From contig NZ_FRFF01000045.1 of assembly GCF_900143625.1 (NCBI RefSeq), positions 1 through 64,000 on the forward strand: a stretch of 64,000 bases of DNA. The letters are read 5' to 3'. This stretch comes from Nocardiopsis sp. JB363 (GTDB taxonomy: Bacteria; Actinomycetota; Actinomycetes; Streptosporangiales; Streptosporangiaceae). Position 1 is the first letter of the stretch. Every line of letters starts with the position of its first letter. A program made the translations under genes and the position numbers. Shown here in pieces: positions 24,759-32,287 of this stretch. The notes beneath the pieces were generated by a model. That model worked only from the letters and a program-made list of their open reading frames with translations. It did not search any database and was not told the origin of the DNA.

Positions 24759-25250
24759 TTGCACGGTGACCGGAGCGATCCCCGGGCCTTCTGGGAACGA
24801 GGACAGGGCACGGCCGACGTCGCGGCCACGCCCCGACGTTCCGCGCGTCCGGTGGGCGCCGCACCCATGAGGACCGCACCCACGGCGACGACGCCCCCCG
24901 GTACCGGTTTCCAGGCCGCCTCGGGGCAGCGCTTCGCCCCGGCGACCCCACCCCCTTCCGGCCCTCCGGCCAGGGTCGGCGGAGCCGTCGCCGCACTGGT
25001 CGTCGCAGGACTCACCCTGATCGTCCCGGCCCTCGGCCTCTCACTCGGGTTGTGGTTCTTCGTACTCGTCGCCAATGCCCCCGGCGTCGTCCTCGGGATC
25101 ATGGCCCTGCGGAAGATCCCCGACGCGGTCCAGGTGGAGAAGTACATCCGCTACACCTGGGCCTGTAACTTCGCTTATGTGGCGCTGTCCGTGGTCTTCG
25201 CGGTCCCCGTGATCGTCTTCGCGGCCTTGGCCCTGCTCCTCGGATTCTGA
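24759..25250 (+). CDS. Two-helix membrane protein, tandem paralogue 2
   Basis: The protein is 163 residues long if it starts at the TTG at 24759; the resulting MHGDR matches the MHDDR start of the next paralogue, and AGGGAGG lies 11 bases upstream. An ATG at 24867 would give 127 residues. A Pro/Thr/Ala-rich N-terminus is followed by two long hydrophobic segments (about 77-107 and 133-163) and a loop MALRKIPDAVQVEKYIRYTW. Both helices are longer than in paralogue 1. Function unknown. Confidence 0.62.
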   Translation: MHGDRSDPRAFWERGQGTADVAATPRRSARPVGAAPMRTAPTATTPPGTGFQAASGQRFAPATPPPSGPPARVGGAVAALVVAGLTLIVPALGLSLGLWFFVLVANAPGVVLGIMALRKIPDAVQVEKYIRYTWACNFAYVALSVVFAVPVIVFAALALLLGF

Positions 25251-25300
25251 CCGCCTCATCCCCCGGCTCCCGATGCGAGCCCGAACTCCTAAGGCAGGAC

Positions 25301-25768
25301 ATGCACGACGACAGGTACCCGGGTCCGCCGGAGGGCGAACACACGGGTGGTTACTCCGCACCCGGACCGTACGGCGGCCCGGGTTACGGACCGGGGTACG
25401 GACCTCCCCCGCCCGGCCCGTACCAGGCCCCCTATCAGGACCCCTACATGGCGCAGCAGCCCGCCTATCCGCCCCCACCTCCGCCGCAGGCGTACCCGGC
25501 CTACCCGATGTACCCGATGTACCCGGCGCCGCTGTCGAAGGGCGGCGCGATCGGCGCCCTGGTCACGTCGATCCTCTTGGTGATGAGCTGTTACGGGTTC
25601 CTCTCGGTGATCGGGCTCATCTTCTCGATCATCGCGGTCAGCGAGTCTCTCGACCAGGAGAAGGTCTCGCGGTTCACCCGTTACGCCTGGATCGCCAACG
25701 GGGTGGTCATCGGTCTCCTGGTGCTGTTCTTCGGGTTCATCGTCACCATGCTCATCATCGACCCCTGA
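25301..25768 (+). CDS. Two-helix membrane protein with Pro/Gly/Tyr-rich head, tandem paralogue 3
   Basis: The protein is 155 residues long. The first 75 residues are Pro-, Gly- and Tyr-rich (repeats such as YPMYPMYP and PGYGPGYG) and surely disordered. Two membrane helices follow (about 84-108 and 128-152), with a loop IIAVSESLDQEKVSRFTRYAW that is similar in place and spacing to paralogue 2. Pro/Tyr-rich heads of this sort drive clustering or bind partner proteins. The ATG at 25301 has an AAGGCAGG site. XPB begins 73 bases later. Confidence 0.72.
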   Translation: MHDDRYPGPPEGEHTGGYSAPGPYGGPGYGPGYGPPPPGPYQAPYQDPYMAQQPAYPPPPPPQAYPAYPMYPMYPAPLSKGGAIGALVTSILLVMSCYGFLSVIGLIFSIIAVSESLDQEKVSRFTRYAWIANGVVIGLLVLFFGFIVTMLIIDP

Positions 25769-25841
25769 CGGGCATGTTCGGGCGGCGTTCGGTGTTGCAC
25801 CTGGGGCCACCCCCTCTCAGAGCGCTTCGGAAGGTCCCTGC

Positions 25842-27488
25842 GTGTCCTGTTTGATCGTCCAATCCGACAAGACCCTCCTCCTCGAAATCGACCACGAACA
25901 GGCCGGCGAGTGCCGCCGGACCATCGCCCCGTTCGCGGAACTGGAACGTGCTCCCGAGCACGTGCACACCTACCGGATCACCCCACTGGCCCTGTGGAAC
26001 GCGCGGGCCGCCGGGCACGACGCCGAGCAGGTCGTGGACGCCCTCATCCGCTTCTCCAAGTTCCCGGTGCCGCACTCGCTGCTCGTGGACATCGCGGAGA
26101 CGATGGGCCGGTACGGGCGGCTGAAGCTGGTCGGGGACCCCAGGCGCGGCCTGGTGCTGGAATCCTCCGACCGCGCGGTCCTGGAGGAGGTCGTCCGGGC
26201 CAAGAAACTCAAGGGCATGCTGGGCGAGCGTCTGAGCGAGGACTCCGTCTCGGTGCACCCCAGCGAGCGCGGCAACCTCAAGCAGGGGCTGATGAAGATC
26301 GGGTGGCCCGCCGAGGACCTGGCCGGGTACGTCGACGGTGAGGCGCACCAGATCGACCTGGCCGACGGCGATTGGGAGCTGCGCGGCTACCAGCGGGAGG
26401 CCGCCGAGAGTTTCCACGCCGGCGGATCCGGCGTGGTGGTGCTGCCGTGCGGCGCCGGCAAGACGATCGTGGGCGCGGCGGCCATGGCGATGACCGGGAA
26501 GACCACGCTCATCCTGGTGACGAACACGGTCTCGGCGCACCAGTGGAAGACCGAGCTCCTGCGCCGCACCTCCCTCACCGAAGACGAGATCGGCGAGTAC
26601 TCGGGCACCAAGAAGGAGATCCGGCCGGTCACCATCGCCACCTACCAGGTGATGGCGGCGCGCAAGAAGGGCGTGTACACGCACCTGGAGCTCTTCGACG
26701 CCCGGGACTGGGGCCTGGTCGTCTACGACGAGGTGCACCTGCTGCCGGCGCCGATCTTTCGGATGACCGCCGACCTCCAGGCCCGTCGGCGCCTGGGACT
26801 GACCGCGACCCTGGTCCGAGAGGACGGCCGCGAGGGGGACGTGTTCTCCCTGATCGGCCCCAAGCGCTACGACGCCCCGTGGAAGGACATGGAGAACCAG
26901 GGGTGGATCGCCCCGGCGGACTGCGTGGAGGTCCGGGTGGACCTGACCGAGTCCGAGCGTTTCGCGTACGCGACCGCCGAGCCGGAGGACCGGTACCGGT
27001 TCTGTGCCTCCACGGAATCCAAGACGTCGGTCGTGCGCGAGATCGTGGAACGGCATCCCGAGGAGCAGGTGCTGGTGATCGGCTCCTACATCGACCAGTT
27101 GGACGAACTCGGCGAGCGCTTGGGCGCCCCGGTGATCAAGGGCGAGACCCGCAACAAGGAACGTGAGCGGCTGTACGACGCGTTCCGCTCCGGGGAGCTG
27201 CGCACCCTGGTGGTGTCCAAGGTCGCGAACTTCTCGATCGACCTGCCCGAGGCGGGCGTGGCGGTGCAGGTGTCGGGTTCCTTCGGTTCCCGGCAGGAGG
27301 AGGCCCAGCGACTGGGCCGGGTGCTGCGCCCGAAGTCGGACGGTCGGACCGCACGGTTCTACGCGGTGGTCGCCCGCGACACCTTGGACCAGGACTACGC
27401 CGCCCATCGGCAGCGGTTCCTGGCCGAACAGGGGTACGCCTACCGGATCGCCGACGCCGGTGACCTGCTCGCCGGCGAGGAGATCTGA
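25842..27488 (+). CDS. DNA repair helicase XPB (superfamily 2)
   Basis: This is a 548-residue 3'-to-5' DNA helicase of the bacterial/archaeal XPB type. An N-terminal XPB domain (1-150) is followed by RecA-like domain 1: Walker A LPCGAGKT near 205, DEVH in VVYDEVHLLPA near 295, LTATLVREDG motif III. RecA-like domain 2 carries QRLGRVLRP motif VI near 490. It would unwind DNA in nucleotide-excision repair or recombination. The GTG at 25842 is the family start. It follows the helicase-associated gene at a distance, a conserved partnership. Confidence 0.92.
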   Translation: MSCLIVQSDKTLLLEIDHEQAGECRRTIAPFAELERAPEHVHTYRITPLALWNARAAGHDAEQVVDALIRFSKFPVPHSLLVDIAETMGRYGRLKLVGDPRRGLVLESSDRAVLEEVVRAKKLKGMLGERLSEDSVSVHPSERGNLKQGLMKIGWPAEDLAGYVDGEAHQIDLADGDWELRGYQREAAESFHAGGSGVVVLPCGAGKTIVGAAAMAMTGKTTLILVTNTVSAHQWKTELLRRTSLTEDEIGEYSGTKKEIRPVTIATYQVMAARKKGVYTHLELFDARDWGLVVYDEVHLLPAPIFRMTADLQARRRLGLTATLVREDGREGDVFSLIGPKRYDAPWKDMENQGWIAPADCVEVRVDLTESERFAYATAEPEDRYRFCASTESKTSVVREIVERHPEEQVLVIGSYIDQLDELGERLGAPVIKGETRNKERERLYDAFRSGELRTLVVSKVANFSIDLPEAGVAVQVSGSFGSRQEEAQRLGRVLRPKSDGRTARFYAVVARDTLDQDYAAHRQRFLAEQGYAYRIADAGDLLAGEEI

Positions 27489-27528
27489 CCCCGGTGGTGG
27501 CGGGCCGAGGCGAACCGCAGGCGCGAGG

Positions 27529-27765
27529 CTACAGGGAGGGCAGGCCGCCCATCACGTAGGTACCGGCGGCGATCCCCCAGGCCACGAGGGAGTAGCTGAG
27601 GGTCCGGGTGCGCAGTAGTCGGTCCCCGCGAACGGAGGGCGCCGTGAAGGCGGCCACCATCAGGGCCAGGCCGAGTAGCGCGGGGATCACCGAGGCCAAC
27701 GCGAAGAGTTGGGACTGGGCGGCGCACGCGGAGTAGCCCGCACTGCCGGGATCACCACAGAACAC
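27529..27765 (-). CDS. Small two-helix membrane protein
   Basis: The protein is 78 residues long from the GTG at 27765 (GGGGGACGAC ahead). Two hydrophobic helices (about 18-42 and 56-75) flank a basic loop [13 protein letters not shown]. Cys residues at about 3 and 14 lie in a short outside N-terminus. It resembles small actinobacterial integral membrane proteins of unknown function and converges on XPB, 40 bases from its stop. Confidence 0.6.
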   Translation of the reverse strand: MFCGDPGSAGYSACAAQSQLFALASVIPALLGLALMVAAFTAPSVRGDRLLRTRTLSYSLVAWGIAAGTYVMGGLPSL

Positions 27766-27899
27766 GTCGTCCCCCGATCGGATCGTTCATGCGGGCGTAT
27801 TCCCTCGACCGTACCGTTTCGGCGGTGTCGGATCGCCGCCGGCTACGACCGGATCCCGTTCCCGCCAGGCGATCCGGACGGAACCCGACCTTCCGGTGA

Positions 27900-27916
27900 C
27901 CTGGAACACTTCCAGG
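27900..27916 (+). promoter_or_regulatory. Dyad upstream of the R2lox gene
   Basis: CCTGGAA-CAC-TTCCAGG is a perfect 7-bp inverted repeat 67 bases before the R2lox start codon, in a 217-base upstream region otherwise without recognisable signals. It is a candidate operator. Confidence 0.4.
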
Positions 27917-27982
27917 GGTTTACACGGGCGCCTTCCATGTCCAATCATGAGGGCGACCCCACCCCCCACGGAGGTACCCCAC

Positions 27983-28957
27983 ATGGCCACGACAGCCCCC
28001 GACAGACCCCACCGCGAAGGCTTCCACTCCCTGCGCGGCGGCGGCCTGAACTGGGACTCGCTCCCCCTCAAACTGTTCGTCAAGGGCAACGCGAAGTTCT
28101 GGAACCCGGCCGACATCGACCTGGATCAGGACGCCGAGGACTGGAAGAAGCTCGACGACGAGGCCAGGACACGCATCCTGCGGTTGTGCTCGCTCTTCGT
28201 CGCCGGGGAGGAGGCCGTCACCGAGGACATCCAGCCGTTCCTGCGCGCCATGGCCGCCGAGGGACGCCTGGGCGACGAGATGTACCTGACCCAGTTCGCG
28301 TTCGAGGAGGCCAAGCACGTCCAGGCGTTCCGCCTGTGGTTAGACGCGCTCGGGGTTCGCGAGGACCTGCACGGTTTCGTCGACAGGAACCCCGGCTACC
28401 GGGCGCTGTTCTACGAGGAACTCCCGAAGTCCCTGGAAGCGCTCCTGGACGACCCGAGCCCACGCAACCAGGTACGCGCCTCGGTCACCTACAACCACAT
28501 CATCGAGGGTTCACTCGCGCTGACCGGCTACTACGCCTGGAACCACCTGTGCACCGTGCGCGGGATCTTCCCGGGGATGCGGCAGATCATCCGCAGGATC
28601 GGGGACGACGAGCGTCGCCACATGGCGTGGGGCACCTTCACCTGCCGACGCCACGTGGCCGCCGACGACCGCAACTGGGACGTGGTGAGCGAACGTCTCG
28701 ACGAACTGCTCCCCCACGTGCTGGGCACCGTCGAACAAGGTGAGGCCCCCTCCGCCGACCCCGAGACGCAGCGATACGAACTGCCTCCCGGCAAGTTGCT
28801 CGACTACGCCGCTGACCGGGCGACGCGCCGGCTGGGCGCCATCGAGTCGGCCCGAGGGGTGCCGGTGGCCCGGATCGACCTGGACGCCTCCCCGGAGGCC
28901 CTGGAGGAGCGGTTCGGCGAGGAGGACCGCGCCGCGATGGCCGCACTGGAGAGATGA
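27983..28957 (+). CDS. R2-like ligand-binding oxidase (R2lox), Mn/Fe protein
   Basis: This 324-residue ferritin-like four-helix protein is related to ribonucleotide reductase R2. All six metal ligands can be assigned by spacing: E76, E109 and H112 (in FEEAKH), E175, E210 and H213 (in DDERRH). Val79 and Tyr170 fall exactly where R2lox forms its valine-tyrosine ether crosslink, so it should assemble the Mn/Fe cofactor and bind a long-chain fatty acid. The physiological substrate of the family is unknown. The ATG at 27983 (GGAGG site) is the family start. It is transcribed alone. Confidence 0.93.
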   Translation: MATTAPDRPHREGFHSLRGGGLNWDSLPLKLFVKGNAKFWNPADIDLDQDAEDWKKLDDEARTRILRLCSLFVAGEEAVTEDIQPFLRAMAAEGRLGDEMYLTQFAFEEAKHVQAFRLWLDALGVREDLHGFVDRNPGYRALFYEELPKSLEALLDDPSPRNQVRASVTYNHIIEGSLALTGYYAWNHLCTVRGIFPGMRQIIRRIGDDERRHMAWGTFTCRRHVAADDRNWDVVSERLDELLPHVLGTVEQGEAPSADPETQRYELPPGKLLDYAADRATRRLGAIESARGVPVARIDLDASPEALEERFGEEDRAAMAALER

Positions 28958-28993
28958 ACGACCGGAGCCTCGCGGGGCGGGCGAGGCCTCGGG

Positions 28994-29581
28994 TCACTTT
29001 CCTTCCTTCAGCACCAGGTCGATGGCGATGGCGGAGGCCACCACCAGCGTGCCCAGGGGCTGGGGCAGCGACGGGTAGCGCTGGTGCAGCGCGTAGCTGT
29101 CGGCCGCGGTGAACAGCTCCCCCAGATCGGGCATGCGACGGTCCACGCGGGCGATCTCGTGTTCGGCGTGGTCCTTGAGCCGGAAGTCCATACCGATGAA
29201 GTCGCCCTCGATGCTGCCGACCACCCGTTTCCAGGGGTCCATCAGGGTGAACTTGGAGCCGAAGAACTTCAGGTCCTGTTCGATGGTGCCCACGGGATGC
29301 CCGTTCGGCAGGTTCACGCTGGTGGAGGCGGTCATCCAGGACCAGTGCTTCTGGATGACGAGCCGGGTGTGCCCGTACATGTCGTTGACGTGCACACGCC
29401 GTTCGAACCCACCGGTGTTCCGGGACAGGGCCCGGAGCACCTGCATGCCGCCGTCCGCGCTCTGTTCGCGCACCTGCGCGATGGGGCGACCGTAGGCGTC
29501 GTACACCTCGTAATCGGAGACGTCGACCATGAAGCGCTTGGGTTGGCGCACCACGAGGGGGTTGGCGTTGAAAATATCCAT
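28994..29581 (-). CDS. LURP-one-related/phospholipid-scramblase-like protein
   Basis: The protein is 195 residues long with the tubby-like beta-barrel pattern of LURP-one and scramblase proteins. Repeated strands include YEVYDAYGRPIAQVRE, FGSKFTLMDPWKRVVGSIEGDF and MDFRLKDHAEHEIARV. A hydrophobic C-terminal helix (about 173-191) could sit in the barrel or membrane. Function in bacteria is unknown; lipid binding is an inference. It begins 11 bases after the zeta-toxin gene, so the two are almost certainly one operon. Confidence 0.78.
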   Translation of the reverse strand: MDIFNANPLVVRQPKRFMVDVSDYEVYDAYGRPIAQVREQSADGGMQVLRALSRNTGGFERRVHVNDMYGHTRLVIQKHWSWMTASTSVNLPNGHPVGTIEQDLKFFGSKFTLMDPWKRVVGSIEGDFIGMDFRLKDHAEHEIARVDRRMPDLGELFTAADSYALHQRYPSLPQPLGTLVVASAIAIDLVLKEGK

Positions 29582-29592
29582 GGGCAGGGATC

Positions 29593-30690
29593 CTAGACGT
29601 CGTCCTCAAGGCGCCAGAGGTCGCGTCGGTCCCTTTCGGCCTCCAACGCGATCCGGCCGAACGGCGCGCGGTACCGCGCGCCGTCGTCCTGGTGATCGGT
29701 GTACAACACCTCGCCCTCGCGGGACAGCACGTACATCGAGTCGACCAGGTGGTGGGTCTCCAGGAACTCGATGCTGTTGGGCACCCCGAGGTAGAAGCGA
29801 TCATGGTGGATCTGCGGCAACCATCGGCCGAAACCCTGGTCGCGAGTGGCGCGGGCGTGCCGGTCCACGAGGGCGAAACGGCTGTTGGACGAATGGGTGG
29901 CCACGAACGCGACCTCGACCCGGTAACCGGCTTCCTTGAAGCCCAGCACCCAGGACGCCGCCCAGTCGGCGCGGCCCAGGGGATGGCTGCACACGACGTC
30001 GTAGCGCCCGCGTCGAACGTGCTCCATGGCCCGCTGGTGCAGGGCGCCGACCTGCTTGGACACGGATGTGGAGGCGACCTTGTCGTCGGCGCTCATGGCC
30101 CATTCGTAGTCGGGCGACAGGCGCAGCAGGTCGTCCCCGTCGTAGCTGACGGTGCCCCGTGGCAGGTCCGGCAGGAGCAGGCGTTGGAGGGTGGACTTGC
30201 CCGTGCCCGGCTGGCCGCCGAACAGCAGCAGCCGCGGTCGTTCGCGCGGGGTTCCGGTGAGCCGGTCCCGCAGGGCCAGGTCGAACAGGGAGTCCAGCGC
30301 CTCATCGGACAGTTCACGTAGATCATCGGGGGTGGAACCGGCGGGGCCGCGCGCGGGCGCACCGCGCAGGCCGGTGACGACACCGGGCAGGGCGGCGCAG
30401 ACCCGATCGACCTCCTCGTGGGTGAGGAAGGGCAGGCGTGCCTCCTCGGCAAGGAGGAGGGCGGCACGCTCGACCAACCCCGGGTCGTCCTCCCCGCGGG
30501 CCAGGCAGGCACCGATGGCCGCGCTGTAGAGGTTGTAGGCGCGTTCGCGGGCCTCGCGTCGCGCGGTGGTCTGGAGTGGGACACCTCCGCTGGAGCTCTC
30601 CGCGAGCAGCGGGGTGACGGGCTTTCGGAGCGTCTCACCGGCGGGGTCGGGGCCGAGTCCGGGTTCGGTTCCGGTGCTGGAGGAGGTCAT
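29593..30690 (-). CDS. Zeta-toxin-like P-loop kinase
   Basis: The protein is 365 residues long. The zeta domain (about 155-345) has Walker A GGQPGTGKST, then SYDGDDLLRLSPDY, which matches the zeta substrate-binding acidic region, and a VVCSHPLG strand. Zeta toxins phosphorylate UDP-N-acetylglucosamine and stop wall synthesis. Here a helical N-terminal domain of about 150 residues precedes the kinase. No epsilon-like antitoxin gene is next to it; the neighbour is a LURP-one gene. The N-domain could be a fused inhibitor, or the protein may act on another metabolite. The ATG at 30690 has only a weak ribosome site. Confidence 0.8.
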   Translation of the reverse strand: MTSSSTGTEPGLGPDPAGETLRKPVTPLLAESSSGGVPLQTTARREARERAYNLYSAAIGACLARGEDDPGLVERAALLLAEEARLPFLTHEEVDRVCAALPGVVTGLRGAPARGPAGSTPDDLRELSDEALDSLFDLALRDRLTGTPRERPRLLLFGGQPGTGKSTLQRLLLPDLPRGTVSYDGDDLLRLSPDYEWAMSADDKVASTSVSKQVGALHQRAMEHVRRGRYDVVCSHPLGRADWAASWVLGFKEAGYRVEVAFVATHSSNSRFALVDRHARATRDQGFGRWLPQIHHDRFYLGVPNSIEFLETHHLVDSMYVLSREGEVLYTDHQDDGARYRAPFGRIALEAERDRRDLWRLEDDV

Positions 30691-30811
30691 GTGCGTCCGA
30701 TCTCTGCCGTGCCACGCCCCCGTGGGACGTGCGGGTGGGCTACCGCCGCCATCCGGATGTTAGTGCTTCGCGTCACCTCCGGTCGGCGATCGGCCCGGGT
30801 CCGGTCCGGCC

Positions 30812-30817
30812 TAAAGT
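30812..30817 (+). promoter_or_regulatory. -10 box TAAAGT of the leaderless Nudix gene
   Basis: TAAAGT ends 7 bases before the ATG at 30824 and is flanked by GGCC on both sides. No ribosome site precedes the ATG. Confidence 0.55.
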
Positions 30818-30823
30818 GGCCAC

Positions 30824-31252
30824 ATGTCTTCGATCTCCTCCACCACCGCAGCGCCCACCGTCATCGAGGCGCTCTCCTGGATCCACGTGCGCGACGGACG
30901 TCTGCTGTGCGTACGCCCGGAGGACCGCGACCGGCTGTACCTGCCCGGCGGCAAGCGCGAGCCGGGTGAAACGGACGAGCAGGCCGTGGCGCGTGAGGCG
31001 TTGGAGGAGGTCAGCGTGGTGTTGCGCCCCGGCACGTTCGCACGCGTGGCGGTGATCGATCAGGAGGCTCACGGTCAGGCGCCGGGGACCCGCGTGGAAC
31101 TGGTGTGTTACACCGCCGAGCACGACGGGGAGATCGTCGCCGACAACGAGATCACCGAGGTGGTGTGGATCGGCCACGACGAACGCGAACGGTGCGCGCC
31201 CGCCGTCCGCGACCTGGTGGGTCTGCTCCACGCTCGTGGCCTGGTCACCTGA
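30824..31252 (+). CDS. Nudix hydrolase
   Basis: This 142-residue protein has the Nudix box GKREPGETDEQAVAREALEEVSV-like segment near residues 47-69. It matches G-x5-E-x7-REUxEE, but the usual Gly after EE-x is Ser. It would hydrolyse a nucleoside-diphosphate-linked substrate such as an oxidised nucleotide; the exact one is unknown. It is leaderless from the ATG at 30824. The end overlaps the converging CPBP gene by 8 bases. Confidence 0.85.
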   Translation: MSSISSTTAAPTVIEALSWIHVRDGRLLCVRPEDRDRLYLPGGKREPGETDEQAVAREALEEVSVVLRPGTFARVAVIDQEAHGQAPGTRVELVCYTAEHDGEIVADNEITEVVWIGHDERERCAPAVRDLVGLLHARGLVT

Positions 31253-32120
31253 CCGTTTCCACCACGGGGTCGGGCGCCCTCCCCGACCAGGATCCGGTAT
31301 CGCGCAGCAGCAGCATCGCGACGGTCACCCCGAGCACGAACGGAAGCAGGAAGACGGTCCCCATGACCGTGTCCAGGCCCTCCACCTCGAAGAGTTCCCA
31401 GCTCAACAGGGCCTGGGCCGCGACCTGGAAGGCCAGGTGGAAGCCCACACAGGCCCAGACGTTCCCGGAGACCACCCGGATACAGCCGAGCACCAGTCCC
31501 ATGCCCAGGAACAGTGGCAGACGTTCGGCCAGCACCTCCCAGCCACCGCCGAGCACCCACAGACCCGTGCCCCACAGGGTGAACAACACCGCCTGCCCCA
31601 CCACCACGGCCCAGGCCGACATCGCGGTGTTGAGGTTGCGGAACACGTAGCCCCGGAAGATCAGTTCCTCCGGAAGGGCCTCGTAGAGCAGCACCAGAAG
31701 CGTCAACGCGGCCAACGAGACCACGAGCTCGACCATCGAGACGCTCAGGGTGATCGAAGCGCCCAGCGCCAGGGCGATCCCCAGCCCCAGCGAGGCGGGC
31801 AGCAACCACGCCAGCGCGCCGACGAGCAACGGACGCCAGGCCCGGCCCGGTCCCGTCAGGCGCAGACCGCTCCACGGACACCGGTCCAGGAAACGGCGGG
31901 CCGCCCAGACCATCGGCAGCGCCAGGACGGTCACGTACAGGGTGTTCATCCAGTGGGTGAGGTTGCCGGAGCCACCGGGTTCCAGGGGCAGCAGTTCGTT
32001 GAGCGCCGACAGCGAGTACCAGATCAGCGTGGCCCCCACCATGACGGTGAGGATCCGCAGGGGGAGATTCGGGCGAGGGGTGTCGTCGACACGGACTTCC
32101 CGGGGGCTGGTTTCGTCCAT
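31245..32120 (-). CDS. CPBP-family intramembrane glutamic protease
   Basis: The protein is 291 residues long with about eight membrane helices. The CPBP (Abi/CAAX-like) motif EExxxR is present in LPEELIFRGYVFRNLN near residue 150, and the later catalytic His lies in VGFHLAFQV near 235. Relatives mature prenylated or bacteriocin-like peptides or give self-immunity. It is divergent from the asymmetric ABC exporter, 167 bases away; a shared role in peptide export or immunity is possible but not shown. The ATG at 32120 has an AAGGATG site. Confidence 0.85.
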   Translation of the reverse strand: MDETSPREVRVDDTPRPNLPLRILTVMVGATLIWYSLSALNELLPLEPGGSGNLTHWMNTLYVTVLALPMVWAARRFLDRCPWSGLRLTGPGRAWRPLLVGALAWLLPASLGLGIALALGASITLSVSMVELVVSLAALTLLVLLYEALPEELIFRGYVFRNLNTAMSAWAVVVGQAVLFTLWGTGLWVLGGGWEVLAERLPLFLGMGLVLGCIRVVSGNVWACVGFHLAFQVAAQALLSWELFEVEGLDTVMGTVFLLPFVLGVTVAMLLLRDTGSWSGRAPDPVVETVR

Positions 32121-32287
32121 GTCAGCATCCTTCCCCTCCCACCGCTGTCGGCGACATCCGGAATGACCCGGAGACCTCCCTGAGTCCGCTCCGGACGTGA
32201 CGCATTCTCTGGTCCGCGCGGGCCGCTCATCCTGGACGCGAGAAAATCAGTGGCCGTCTTCGATTCCCCTGGTTAGAGTCCCTGAAC

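Noticed and set aside
32251-32275. TTCGATTCCCC, resembling a tRNA 3' end
   Set aside because: No pairing T-stem or cloverleaf; it lies in the promoter region of the ABC exporter.
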